Made by a program: the position numbers and the translations under genes. Shown piece after piece: positions 8,055 through 16,815 of a stretch of 64,000 nt of DNA; position 1 is the first letter of the stretch, and each line of letters begins with the position of its first letter. The notes below the pieces were generated by a model. It did no database searches, was not told where the DNA came from, and saw only the letters and a list, made by a program, of their open reading frames with translations. The DNA comes from Dyadobacter sp. CY356 (GTDB taxonomy: Bacteria; Bacteroidota; Bacteroidia; Cytophagales; Spirosomataceae): the NCBI RefSeq assembly GCF_021440195.1, contig NZ_JAJTSZ010000005.1, positions 1-64,000 on the forward strand. The letters are read 5' to 3'.

Positions 8055-9173
8055 GTGCTTTTTAAAGATATTCCAGGACTGACGCCTATCAAATCCACAC
8101 TTATTCGTTCTGTGCAAACAAGCCATCTGGCTCATGCTTTGCTGTTCGATGGCGCAAACGGAGGCGGAGGATTGGCTCTGGCACTGGCATTTGCCACTTA
8201 TATCAATTGTGAAAACCGGAGCGAGCAGGATGCCTGCGGCGTTTGTGCCTCTTGTGCAAAAATGAATAAGTTAATCCATCCGGATTTTCATTCCATTTTC
8301 CCTATTGCTACTTCTAAAAAAATAACAGGAAATACGAGCGAAGCATTTTTACCACTCTGGCGGACATTTCTGCTGGAAACGCCATACCGCGTCTTACCGG
8401 AATGGCTGGATTATATTACTGCCGAAAACAAGCAGGGAAATATTTCAGTGGAAGAAGCAAGAGGAATCCTGAAAAAACTTTCTGTTAAATCTTACGAGGG
8501 TGAATATAAAATTCTCTTAATATGGAAACCGGAAATCATGAACGCATCTTCTGCAAATGCGCTCCTGAAAATTCTGGAAGAACCTCCATATAAAACGCTT
8601 TTCTTACTGGTTAGCGATCAATCGGATCGATTGTTGACTACCATAATTTCAAGAACACAACGTGTTGCCGTACCTGCTTTTTCTGATGATGAAGTCCGTC
8701 AGTTTTTGAAACAACAGGCTGTGAGTGAGACCGTAGCCAATCAAATAGCGTATCTTTGTGATGGCAATCTGTCAGAAGCACTTCGACTTGTAAACGAAAC
8801 TTCCGATGACCGGTCAGCATGGTTTGCGGAGTGGATGCGGTATTGTTACAAATACGATGTGACAAGTCTTGTAAAACTGGCTGATGCTTTTGACGGAATG
8901 AATAAGGAAAAGCAAAAAGGTCTTTTCGAATATGCATTGCGGCTTTTCCGTGACATGCTCGTGTGGAGCCAGGGTGCTGCTGAACTGTTGCGGGTTCCAC
9001 AAGAAGAACTTACTTTCGTGCAGAATTTTTCTAAGGCCGTTAATTTCGATGCTTTGGAAAATATGGTACAGGAAGTGAACGTTGCTTATTACCATATTGA
9101 ACGGAACGTAAGGGCAAAAATGGTTTTTCTTGATTTATCATTAACCATAGCGCCATTTTTTCAACGCAGATGA
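8055..9173 (+). CDS. holB: DNA polymerase III delta' subunit (clamp-loader)
   Basis: The 372-residue protein is a clamp-loader AAA+ subunit that helps load the sliding clamp during replication. The start is GTG (MLFKDIPGLTPIKSTLIRSV). The P-loop equivalent GANGGGGLALAL (about 34-45) lacks the catalytic Lys, as usual for delta', which does not hydrolyse ATP. Four Cys of the zinc module appear in NCENRSEQDACGVCASCAKM (about 57-76). SANALLKILEEPP (about 172-184) and SRTQRV (about 199-204, SRC-like sensor region) are typical. Its stop overlaps the start of the next gene by 4 bases. Confidence 0.93.
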   Translation: MLFKDIPGLTPIKSTLIRSVQTSHLAHALLFDGANGGGGLALALAFATYINCENRSEQDACGVCASCAKMNKLIHPDFHSIFPIATSKKITGNTSEAFLPLWRTFLLETPYRVLPEWLDYITAENKQGNISVEEARGILKKLSVKSYEGEYKILLIWKPEIMNASSANALLKILEEPPYKTLFLLVSDQSDRLLTTIISRTQRVAVPAFSDDEVRQFLKQQAVSETVANQIAYLCDGNLSEALRLVNETSDDRSAWFAEWMRYCYKYDVTSLVKLADAFDGMNKEKQKGLFEYALRLFRDMLVWSQGAAELLRVPQEELTFVQNFSKAVNFDALENMVQEVNVAYYHIERNVRAKMVFLDLSLTIAPFFQRR

Positions 9174-9664
9174 AAAAAAAGATTGATCTTATTGGTGCAA
9201 CCGATATTGTAGATTTACCAGAACTTGGATGGTATCAGGTTCCTGTCCGCGTTGATTCGGGAGCAACTTCTTCCGCCATTCACTGCGCACGTGTGAAGCT
9301 CATCAAAGATGGTGAGCAGGAAAGATTATGTTTCTACCTTGATGTAAAAAAAGGTGCGCCCGAACAATCCTACACTGTAAGCGATTTCAAGGAAACCGTT
9401 GTCAGAAACTCATCCGGAAAAGCAGAAAAACGGTATGTGATCAAAACACAGATCGTTATTTTTGGCAGGAAAATACGGACCGAGTTTTCGCTGGCCAACC
9501 GTAAAAAAATGAGTTACCCCATTCTTCTCGGGCGAAAATTACTGAAAGGGCGTTTTTTGATTGATGTTTCAAAAAAAGATCTTTCCGCCAAACAAAATGC
9601 TGACAAAATCAGGCACAAAAAGAACCCTGATCCGGAGGCCAACCCTACGCTTTTAATCCAATAG
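9170..9664 (+). CDS. Retropepsin-like aspartic protease, RimK-associated (DUF785/RloB-type 'ATP-dependent zinc protease')
   Basis: The 164-residue protein has the VDSGATSSAIHC motif (about residues 28-39), the D-S/T-G-A/T active-site signature of retropepsin-like proteases, and a second conserved region YPILLGRKLLKGRFLIDV (about 124-141). Databases often name the family a putative ATP-dependent zinc protease; I see no zinc motif. It overlaps holB by 4 bases (ATGA) and is 6 bases before rimK, so the three are co-transcribed. The constant pairing with rimK suggests it processes or trims poly-glutamylated proteins, which is an inference. Confidence 0.85.
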   Translation: MKKKIDLIGATDIVDLPELGWYQVPVRVDSGATSSAIHCARVKLIKDGEQERLCFYLDVKKGAPEQSYTVSDFKETVVRNSSGKAEKRYVIKTQIVIFGRKIRTEFSLANRKKMSYPILLGRKLLKGRFLIDVSKKDLSAKQNADKIRHKKNPDPEANPTLLIQ

Positions 9665-9670
9665 ATTTAT

Positions 9671-10573
9671 ATGAAAATCGCCGTATTATCCACCAATCCT
9701 GATCTTTACTCAACAAGGCGTCTGGTGGAGGCAATCAAACAAAAAGGTCACCAGGCTGTGGTTATTGACCATGTCAAGTGCTTTGTCATGATTGAAGGAG
9801 GAAAGCCAACCGTCATTTATAAAGGAAAAGCGATAAAAGGGATTGATGCAATCATTCCAAGAATCGGGACTTCGGTCAATGCTTTTGGTTGTGCTGTTGT
9901 AAGACAGTTTGAATTGATGAAAGTTTTTACAACCGTAAAATCACAGGCAATTTTGCGGTCCAGAGATAAATTGCGGAGTATGCAGGTTTTGGCAAAATCC
10001 GGTGTGGATATTCCAAAAACCGTCTTTGCCAAAAATCCGGCTTTGGTTACCGAACTGATCAATATGGTCGGCGGGCCTCCGGTAGTTATTAAATTGCTGG
10101 AAGGAACCCAGGGCGTTGGTGTGGTATTAGCAGAAACCACCAAAGCTGCGAAATCTACAATTGAAGCTTTTTACGGATTACGCGCCAATTTCCTGATCCA
10201 GGAATTTATCGCAGAATCCAAAGGCGCAGATATCAGGGCTTTCGTGATTGGAAATAAAGTTGTTGCAGCCATGAAACGCCAGGGACATGAAGGCGATTTC
10301 CGCTCCAATTTACACCGCGGCGGCGAAGGTTTTGCCGTAGAATTATCACCAGAAGAAGAACGCACAGCCATAGCAGCTGCCAAAGCATTGGGTGTCAGGA
10401 TAGCCGGTGTTGATTTATTACAATCAGAACGCGGCCCGTTGGTCATGGAAGTTAATTCTTCGCCAGGTTTAAAAGGAATTGAAGAAATCAGCGGGATCGA
10501 TGTTGCCTCTTTGATTGTTGCTTACATTGAAGAGAAAATTGTTACGGATGAAGGAGATACGGTTGGGGTTTAG
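9671..10573 (+). CDS. rimK: RimK-type glutamate ligase (ribosomal protein S6 modification)
   Basis: The 300-residue ATP-grasp enzyme adds glutamate to the C-terminus of ribosomal protein S6, or makes poly-alpha-glutamate. Visible family features are [18 protein letters not shown] at the start, [20 protein letters not shown] (about 98-117), [17 protein letters not shown] (ATP-grasp loop, about 140-156), [18 protein letters not shown] (about 189-206) and [15 protein letters not shown] (metal ligands, about 258-272). Length matches the family. It ends the holB-protease-rimK operon. Confidence 0.93.
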   Translation: MKIAVLSTNPDLYSTRRLVEAIKQKGHQAVVIDHVKCFVMIEGGKPTVIYKGKAIKGIDAIIPRIGTSVNAFGCAVVRQFELMKVFTTVKSQAILRSRDKLRSMQVLAKSGVDIPKTVFAKNPALVTELINMVGGPPVVIKLLEGTQGVGVVLAETTKAAKSTIEAFYGLRANFLIQEFIAESKGADIRAFVIGNKVVAAMKRQGHEGDFRSNLHRGGEGFAVELSPEEERTAIAAAKALGVRIAGVDLLQSERGPLVMEVNSSPGLKGIEEISGIDVASLIVAYIEEKIVTDEGDTVGV

Positions 10574-10591
10574 AAAATAAATGCCCTATCA

Positions 10592-10624
10592 TTGTAACCA
10601 ATTTGGTAACAACCTGTATCTTTA
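10592..10624 (+). promoter_or_regulatory. Candidate promoter/operator of higBA
   Basis: TTGTAACCA (10592-10600) and TGGTAACAA (10604-10612) form a near-perfect palindrome (one mismatch). A -7-like TATCTTTA (10617-10624) follows. The symmetric site overlaps the promoter spacer 22 bases before the toxin gene, where an antitoxin repressor would be expected to bind. Confidence 0.5.
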
Positions 10625-10633
10625 CACCACTTC

Positions 10634-10951
10634 ATGAGAATAATAGCAGCTAAAACTTTGAAAGCTTACGGAGAACTTTATCCACAAGCTAAACAAGCAT
10701 TATTATCATGGCATGAGGAAGTAAAAGTAGCAGATTGGAATTCTCCGAACGAATTAAAAATGCAATATGGAAATGCATCAGTCCTTAACAGTAAAAGGAT
10801 TGTATTTAATGTTCATGGAAATTATTACAGACTTCTTGTTGATGTAGAATTCAGATTAAAGATAGTTTTTGTAGTCTGGTTTGGAACGCATAAAGAATAT
10901 GATCAAATAGATTCTAAAACGAAAGGTTATGATAGCTCCAATAAAAAATGA
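10634..10951 (+). CDS. higB: HigB-type mRNA interferase toxin
   Basis: The 105-residue protein matches the HigB toxin family of ribosome-associated mRNA interferases: MRIIAAKTLKAYGELYP at the start, W25-H26 region LLSWHEEVKVADW, NSKRIVFNVHGNYYRLLV (about 53-70) and the terminal FVVWFGTHKEYDQID (about 80-94). Toxin precedes antitoxin, as usual in hig loci, and the two genes overlap by 23 bases, which implies translational coupling. A palindromic candidate operator lies just upstream. Confidence 0.9.
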   Translation: MRIIAAKTLKAYGELYPQAKQALLSWHEEVKVADWNSPNELKMQYGNASVLNSKRIVFNVHGNYYRLLVDVEFRLKIVFVVWFGTHKEYDQIDSKTKGYDSSNKK

Positions 10952-11288
10952 TGAACAATACGAGCAATCGCTAAAAAGGATATATTTTTTAATGCAGCTC
11001 AATATCAATCCTGATTCATCAGAATCAGATGAATTGGAAATCTTGTCAATTTTGGTAAAGGATTATGAAAATATTCATTTCCCAATTCCAAAACCAAAAC
11101 CTTTGGAGGCAATAAAATTCAGACTTGATCAAATGGGAATAAGTGAAAAGGAATTTTCAGAAATTCTTGGATACCGTTCCCGTAAATCCGAAATCTTATC
11201 CGGAAAAAGAAAATTGAGCTTGGCAATGATTAGAAAGTTAAATGAGAAGCTACAAATCCCTGCCGAGATTCTCATTCAGTCTTACTAA
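10929..11288 (+). CDS. higA: HigA-type antitoxin with C-terminal helix-turn-helix
   Basis: The 119-residue protein has an N-terminal toxin-binding half (IKNDEQYEQSLKRIYFLMQ, then a Glu/Asp-rich segment and IHFPIPKPKPLEAIKF near 50-66) and a C-terminal HTH (MGISEKEFSEILGYRSRKSEILSGKRKLSLAMIRKLNEKL as a whole at about 70-110). It should neutralise the upstream HigB and repress the operon. The N-terminal half resembles the orphan 55-residue gene at 26705-26872. Confidence 0.9.
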   Translation: MIAPIKNDEQYEQSLKRIYFLMQLNINPDSSESDELEILSILVKDYENIHFPIPKPKPLEAIKFRLDQMGISEKEFSEILGYRSRKSEILSGKRKLSLAMIRKLNEKLQIPAEILIQSY

Positions 11289-11332
11289 TGATTTACATTT
11301 CCCATACCAAATATTATCCTTACCCAAAAATA

Positions 11333-11376
11333 ATTAACTAATAGCGCTAATAGCCACAAGCTAATACAGCTAACAG
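11333..11376. repeat. Intergenic word repeat ('agctaa/tagc' type)
   Basis: Short words ctaatagc, gctaatac and agctaac recur in a 44-base stretch that ends 4 bases before the hemC start. A stretch built of the same words lies at 18325-18364 directly after uvrA. The low-complexity, quasi-periodic composition does not look like coding or ordinary promoter sequence. Confidence 0.55.
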
Positions 11377-11380
11377 AATC

Positions 11381-12313
11381 ATGCATATCAAAATAGGAAC
11401 ACGCGGTAGTAAATTAGCACTTTGGCAGGCATATTATGTTGAAAACCTGATTAAAAAAGATGGCGTTACTACTGAAATTGTTATTATCGAAACAAAGGGC
11501 GATAAAATCCTTGACCGCTCCTTATCTAAAATTGGAAGTAAAGGTGTTTTTACCCAGGAATTGGAAGATCAGCTGAGAAGCGGTGATATTGACATTGCCG
11601 TTCATAGCGCCAAAGACCTTCAATCACATCTGGATGATGATTTTGAGTTGATCGCTTTCACAGAACGAGAACATGCCAATGATGTTTTGGTAAGTCATAA
11701 TACCAGTCTTTCACTGGGTAGTGGAGATCCATTTATTGTAGGAACTTCCTCTACGCGGAGAATCGCAATTCTAAAACATTATTATCCGCATATCAAAATC
11801 GTAGATATGCGTGGTAATCTGCAAACCCGGTTCAGGAAACTTGAAGAAGGACAATGTGATGCTTTGTTACTAGCATATGCCGGAGTTCACAGGATGGAAT
11901 ACGACGGTTCCATTGCGGAACATTTGCTGCTCGATGAATTTACGCCAGCTGTTGGGCAAGGAAGTGTGGCTATTGAAACTTCTGTTCATCTTCCGCAGGA
12001 AAAAAAAGATATTTTAAGAGAACTGCTCAATCACGAACCGACTGAAATATGTCTTAGGACGGAAAGGGCTTTTTTAAAGCGTTTGCAAGGCGGTTGCAGC
12101 ATTCCCGTTTTTGCTCTGGCTATTTTAAATCACGAAGAAATTACAATTTCAGGCGGTATCATCAGTCTGGATGGACAGGAATTAATACGTCGTTCTGAAA
12201 GCGGGTCAACCGCATTTCCGGAGGAATTGGGTACAGCCTTAGCCGACGAGTTACTGGAAGCCGGAGCGGACCGCATTTTAAAAGATATAAAAACGCAAAA
12301 CGGTACTTTATAA
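11381..12313 (+). CDS. hemC: Hydroxymethylbilane synthase (porphobilinogen deaminase)
   Basis: The 310-residue enzyme joins four porphobilinogens into hydroxymethylbilane in haem biosynthesis. MHIKIGTRGSKLALWQA opens the protein; SKGVFTQELEDQL (about 54-66), DIAVHSAKDLQSHL (about 71-84) and VGTSSTRRIA (about 120-129) are family motifs, and Cys in LQGGCSIPVFA (about 237) carries the dipyrromethane cofactor. It seems to be transcribed alone here; hemH lies 52 kb away at the right end of the window. A bidirectional terminator follows. Confidence 0.96.
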   Translation: MHIKIGTRGSKLALWQAYYVENLIKKDGVTTEIVIIETKGDKILDRSLSKIGSKGVFTQELEDQLRSGDIDIAVHSAKDLQSHLDDDFELIAFTEREHANDVLVSHNTSLSLGSGDPFIVGTSSTRRIAILKHYYPHIKIVDMRGNLQTRFRKLEEGQCDALLLAYAGVHRMEYDGSIAEHLLLDEFTPAVGQGSVAIETSVHLPQEKKDILRELLNHEPTEICLRTERAFLKRLQGGCSIPVFALAILNHEEITISGGIISLDGQELIRRSESGSTAFPEELGTALADELLEAGADRILKDIKTQNGTL

Positions 12314-12334
12314 CATTTCGTTTTGTCAATATGC

Positions 12335-12373
12335 AAAAATCCCCGTCTGCTCGAAGCAAACGGGGATTTTTTT
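12335..12373. terminator. Bidirectional terminator between hemC and the outer-membrane receptor gene
   Basis: AAAAATCCCCGT (12335-12346) and ACGGGGATTTTT (12360-12371) form a perfect 12-bp stem with a 13-base loop and A/T tracts on both sides, serving the two convergent genes. Confidence 0.93.
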
Positions 12374-12388
12374 CATGAAGAGCCGATT

Positions 12389-15370
12389 CTAGTTTTTAAT
12401 CGGAGGAACAGTTTCTGCGGGTTTCTTTGTACTGTCTGCCGGGGTTGCAGGAACCACAACGGCAGGTTTCTTCTGCGTACTATCCGGAGTTCCGGCCGGT
12501 ATGATTACTGCCGGAGCTTTTTGAGAAGTACTGTCAGCAGGTGTTGAAATTACTGGTTTCGCTATTGTGCTGTCTGACTTAGTGCTGTCAGGAGTACTCA
12601 TGCTGCCGACTGGTCTTGGAAGTAAATCCGTACCTGCCGGTCTGGTAGCAGTGCTGTCGGGCAATCCTGCTGGTTTAACGCCCATTCTGTTTGATGCACT
12701 GTCGGCAGCTGTTTTAGGAGCCATACCTGCTTGTCCCTGCGGACGGTTAAATCCACCTTGCGGACGGCCTGCGGCTCCCGGAGTAATGGCTGGTGTTGCA
12801 GCCGGAGTTGCCTGCTGTGTCTGCACACCGCCACCTGCATCGTTTCCACCACCATCACTTTTCTGGTCATCATTACTTACCGATTTCCGTTTGCGTGGTT
12901 TGGTTTCAACAAAAGTCATTTTACCAAAACGATATGAGAAGTTCAGACGGAAACCACGGTTGTAGCGATACATTGTACTAACCTGGTCAAATGTTGCGGA
13001 TGAAAGATCCGTTTTCATTTTCAGGGCATCGCTCAGGAAGTTTTCCATCGCCAAACCTATACTTCCTCTTTTGTTTTTGAAATCTTTTTTGATACCGAGG
13101 TCATACATTCTGAAACCACCGGCCGAACCTTGCAATTGCACCTCTTTACCTCTTGCAAATCCACCACCCTGGATTCCCCAGCCACCTTTCAAAGTAACAC
13201 CGGTACGGAAACGACCGCTTACTACCACACCACTGTTATGTGATTGAAGCGCTGCCAGCGGACTGTTGTTTTTCAGATTAACATAATATGCATCCAAACC
13301 TCCGCCAACAGACCAGATTTTGAACAAAGTTATATTACCGAAGATATTTCCACCGTAGTTCTGTTTTTCTCCAATATTGCCGTAGGTGGTTGTAATTACA
13401 CCATTGTCGTCGGTAGTACGAATATTTTCAATCGATCCATTGGTAAACCGAGCGAAAGTAGATACGTTGAAATACAAACTATTTTTGAAAAAGCTTGTCC
13501 CTAATTCAATCTGATCTGTTAATTCAGGTTTAAGATTAGGATTCCCTCTCGTAATATTCTGCGGGTTTGATGCATTTGTATTCGGGTTCAGGAACTGAAT
13601 ACCCGGACGCTGCAAACGGCGGTTATAACCTAGTTTGATCGTTTGTCCTTTTCCAAAAGTTTTGGCAATATTTAAACTTGGAACCAGATTTCCGTAAGAA
13701 GGAAGATTAAGATTGCCGCCTTCTGCCTGTTTTGCATCAATGGTCGTGTATTCATAACGGGCACCTCCCTTAACTGTAAATTTACTTTTGGTGGTAAGGG
13801 TATAGGAAGCATAACCGGCCGCTACATTCTGATCATAATTCAGGCTACTGACTGAATCCTGTACATTGTTTGTAAAATAACTGTAATTGCTTATCACCTG
13901 ACGGAAAATTCCTTTTCCACCAACTTCAAACAACTGATTGTCTTTTACCGGCGTTGCATAGTCAATCTGGATCGTGCTTTCCTGATTCGAGCTTTTGTTA
14001 TTATTACCCGTCTGACCAACCACTTCACCAATTATATTATTGTTGTATGAATAAAGATCTGCGTCATAATCATTCGTCCGGTTGTTGCGGCTAAACTGAC
14101 CAAGGATACTTAATTCCTGCTGTGGTTTGCTTAATGTTTTGATATAATCAACATTGACATCCCAGGTTCCCGACAAATCTTTTACGTCCACATCGCGGAA
14201 AGAAGATTTTGTTACCCCACTCTGCGTGTTATTGGTTAAAATAGTTTGTGGCGTAAGTGCATTTCTCAAACCATAACGGATACCGGCTGAAAGTGTCGTG
14301 TTTTTATCAATTTCATAATCCATACCGAAATTGTAAGAACCGAAAGCACCATTATTTTTTGATTTTGTAATTTGTTGAACGGAGAAATTATCGCCTGTTT
14401 GCAAGTTATCTGTTCTGCCTGGCTGGTGATAATTAAAACGGCCAAAACCTCCTAAACTAAAACCTAGCTTTCCTGTCCGGTAATTTCCTCTCAAACCTAA
14501 ATTTGAACCACGGTTACCAACACCTGTATCAAGATTTAACGTTCCGCCTTGAATCGTACTTTTTTTCGTAATGATATTGATAATACCACCCGAGCCCTCC
14601 GCATCATATTTCGCAGACGGCGAAGTAATCACCTCAACCGATTTAATCATATCCGCAGGGATTTGCTTTAATGCATCCGCAACGCTGGTAGCTACCATCG
14701 TTGATGGTTTGTTATTGATTAAAACGCGCACATTTGAGTTTCCTCTAAGCGAAACGTTTCCGTCCAGATCCACCGTAAGCATAGGCACTTTCCGCATCAC
14801 ATCACTTGCATCACCACCCTTACTTGTAATATCTTTCTCAGCATTATAAACAAGGCGGTCAACTTTCTCCTCGATCATTTGCGCCATACCTACCACCTGA
14901 ACTTCATTCAGCTGAACGATATCCGGCGAAAGTACGATTGAGCCCAGATCAAGATCCGTTTTTTTGTCAATTTTGATCCCTTTTATCGTTTTTGTTTTAT
15001 AACCGATAAATGAGATTAAAATCTTAAAATTTCCGGAAGCAACTTTGGTCATGCTGAAAACACCCTTTTCATCCGTTGTAGTACCATCAACAGGTACATT
15101 AGTTTTGTCGTCGATAACTGCCAATGCAGCAAATTCAACAGGATTTTTCGTTAGTGAATCAACCAGAATACCTCTTATTTTACCACTTCCTTTGGGTGCG
15201 TCATCAACTGTTCCGGGAATGATAGCTTTTTGTCTTTCACCTCCACGTTGAAAATCACCACCTCCACCGCCCGGACGGCCTCCGCCACCTCCGCCGCCTC
15301 CCCCAAACTGTGCAAAAGCAGAAGTAGTCAGCCCAAGGATCAATGCTAATAATGTAAATCGTTTCTTCAT
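12389..15370 (-). CDS. TonB-dependent-receptor-like outer membrane protein with long Pro/Ser/Thr C-terminal tail
   Basis: The protein (about 993 residues from the chosen ATG) has a signal peptide (MKKRFTLLALILGLTTSAFA), a Gly-rich linker, a carboxypeptidase-regulatory-like beta-sandwich (GKIRGILVDSLTKNPVEFAAL, about 60-150), a plug domain (QMIEEKVDRLVYN, SDVMRKVPMLTVDLDGNVSL, SGGIINIITKK) and a beta-barrel of the OMP_b-brl_3 type ending near FSYRFGKMTF. A tail of about 170 residues follows, with repeated (P/A)DST motifs and prolines, which is odd because barrels usually end at their last strand. Two further in-frame starts exist: ATG at 15376 and an upstream start at 15415; MKKRF gives the best signal peptide. 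The ligand is unknown. It is divergent from a LytS/LytR-type pair, which may regulate it. Confidence 0.88.
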   Translation of the reverse strand: MKKRFTLLALILGLTTSAFAQFGGGGGGGGGRPGGGGGDFQRGGERQKAIIPGTVDDAPKGSGKIRGILVDSLTKNPVEFAALAVIDDKTNVPVDGTTTDEKGVFSMTKVASGNFKILISFIGYKTKTIKGIKIDKKTDLDLGSIVLSPDIVQLNEVQVVGMAQMIEEKVDRLVYNAEKDITSKGGDASDVMRKVPMLTVDLDGNVSLRGNSNVRVLINNKPSTMVATSVADALKQIPADMIKSVEVITSPSAKYDAEGSGGIINIITKKSTIQGGTLNLDTGVGNRGSNLGLRGNYRTGKLGFSLGGFGRFNYHQPGRTDNLQTGDNFSVQQITKSKNNGAFGSYNFGMDYEIDKNTTLSAGIRYGLRNALTPQTILTNNTQSGVTKSSFRDVDVKDLSGTWDVNVDYIKTLSKPQQELSILGQFSRNNRTNDYDADLYSYNNNIIGEVVGQTGNNNKSSNQESTIQIDYATPVKDNQLFEVGGKGIFRQVISNYSYFTNNVQDSVSSLNYDQNVAAGYASYTLTTKSKFTVKGGARYEYTTIDAKQAEGGNLNLPSYGNLVPSLNIAKTFGKGQTIKLGYNRRLQRPGIQFLNPNTNASNPQNITRGNPNLKPELTDQIELGTSFFKNSLYFNVSTFARFTNGSIENIRTTDDNGVITTTYGNIGEKQNYGGNIFGNITLFKIWSVGGGLDAYYVNLKNNSPLAALQSHNSGVVVSGRFRTGVTLKGGWGIQGGGFARGKEVQLQGSAGGFRMYDLGIKKDFKNKRGSIGLAMENFLSDALKMKTDLSSATFDQVSTMYRYNRGFRLNFSYRFGKMTFVETKPRKRKSVSNDDQKSDGGGNDAGGGVQTQQATPAATPAITPGAAGRPQGGFNRPQGQAGMAPKTAADSASNRMGVKPAGLPDSTATRPAGTDLLPRPVGSMSTPDSTKSDSTIAKPVISTPADSTSQKAPAVIIPAGTPDSTQKKPAVVVPATPADSTKKPAETVPPIKN

Positions 15371-15744
15371 GTTCATGGTTATTGGGGCAATGTATTGTGT
15401 ATAAATCAAGTTCAAAATAAGTTGCTATTAAATTCTAAAAAAAAGGCAATAGATGGAAAGGTAGGTAACACCGATCAAAAGGCATTTCTGGACGATGAGA
15501 AGGTGACGGATACCGCTCTCTTTTCCAGGAAATTTTACAAACAGCTGTTTTTCACATATATTAAATAATTATTCCAGTATTTCGTTTCCCCATTCAATGA
15601 TTTAGGAATTCACTCATAGAGGCTCACAGCCCAACTGTCGATTTATAACTTACTTTGATCGATTGGACTAGGCTCTTTGATTTTTTCCCACTAAGATTGT
15701 ATTGTGATAAGAAGGTTTAATAAGCGTTGAACAATAATACATGC
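15371..15744. other. Divergent intergenic region
   Basis: About 370 bases between the receptor gene and the histidine kinase gene. I see no gene, no strong palindrome and no exact TAnnTTTG box. A TTACTTTG (15651-15658) is one base off the -7 consensus and points toward the kinase. Confidence 0.35.
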
Positions 15745-16815
15745 ATGGATACTCCCACAGTTAAAAAATATACTCCGTTTTTCTTACATCTTCTGGGCTG
15801 GAGTTTTCTGGCCTTATTTCTTATGTGGCAGCCTTTAAGCTGGCAAATTCAGTTTCCAAATTCATTCTGGATCAAGCAGGCTGTTTTATTTTCACTTTTG
15901 ATTGCCATATTTTATTTGAACGTCTATTACTGGTTTCCCATGTTTCTGGCGAAAAACCGGTATTGGCGTTTTATTTTATTCAATTTTGTTTCCGTTCTTA
16001 TACTCGCTACAATTATTGAGCAGGTAAAGGTCTACATCAACCATAGCGAGCAAATGGACCGTGCGTTTAAAATGGCCAGGGAAGCAAATGGTGATAAAAA
16101 ATCACACGACCGGCTGGATTATTTCGCTATGCTTACTGCATTGATTATCATTGGTATAAGCACCAGCGTTGCCGCCGTGCAAAATGCTGAGCGCGACAAG
16201 CAATACAGGCAAAACCTGGAACAGGAAAAAATAAATTCAGAACTTTCTTTTCTGAAAGCGCAGATAAATCCGCATTTTTTCTTCAATACATTAAATAATA
16301 TATATGCATTAACGGTGATTGACGTTGAAGCAGCCCGTGAGGCTTTACACAAACTGTCACGTATGATGCGATACGTATTGTATGAAACCCAGCACGGTAC
16401 TGTTTTGCTAAGCCAGGAAATCGCGTTTGCCCAGGATTATATCCAGCTTATGCAGTTGAGGCTCACTGATAAAGTTAGTGTAAGTTTGAAACCGCCCGTT
16501 CCGCTGCATGATGTTTCCATAGCACCAATGCTGTTTTTGCCATTTATTGAAAACGCGTTTAAACATGGCGTCAGCGCGGTTCAGCCTAGCCATATCGATA
16601 TAAAAATCTGGCAGGAAGGTCACAAAGTTTATATTGATGTCCGCAATACGTTGTTTACAGAGAAGAGAACGGTGCTGGACGAAAGTAACGGAATTGGTTT
16701 GACAAATACCCAAAGAAGACTGGATTTGCTCTATCCGGGAAAATACCAGCTGGACGTGAGCGAAAATACCAGTGAAAAAGAATTTGAAGTACATCTGGAA
16801 TTGCAAACTGCATGA
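15745..16815 (+). CDS. LytS-type membrane sensor histidine kinase
   Basis: The 356-residue protein has four hydrophobic helices in the first ~140 residues (around FFLHLLGWSFLALFLMW, LFSLLIAIFYLNVYYW, FILFNFVSVLILATII and YFAMLTALIIIGIS), a coiled linker, and a His_kinase domain with ALKAQINPHFFFNTLNNIYA-type H-box (written SFLKAQINPHFFFNTLN, about 176-192) and N-box FIENAFKHGVS. It should autophosphorylate on that His and pass phosphate to the LytTR regulator whose start overlaps its stop by 4 bases. ATG at 15745 is preferred; an in-frame TTG at 15727 would add six residues. Confidence 0.92.
   Translation: MDTPTVKKYTPFFLHLLGWSFLALFLMWQPLSWQIQFPNSFWIKQAVLFSLLIAIFYLNVYYWFPMFLAKNRYWRFILFNFVSVLILATIIEQVKVYINHSEQMDRAFKMAREANGDKKSHDRLDYFAMLTALIIIGISTSVAAVQNAERDKQYRQNLEQEKINSELSFLKAQINPHFFFNTLNNIYALTVIDVEAAREALHKLSRMMRYVLYETQHGTVLLSQEIAFAQDYIQLMQLRLTDKVSVSLKPPVPLHDVSIAPMLFLPFIENAFKHGVSAVQPSHIDIKIWQEGHKVYIDVRNTLFTEKRTVLDESNGIGLTNTQRRLDLLYPGKYQLDVSENTSEKEFEVHLELQTA

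Noticed and set aside
12567-12965. Pro/Ala/Cys-rich frame on the plus strand opposite the receptor tail
   Set aside because: It is the complement of the repetitive DST/proline-rich tail, whose composition keeps other frames open.
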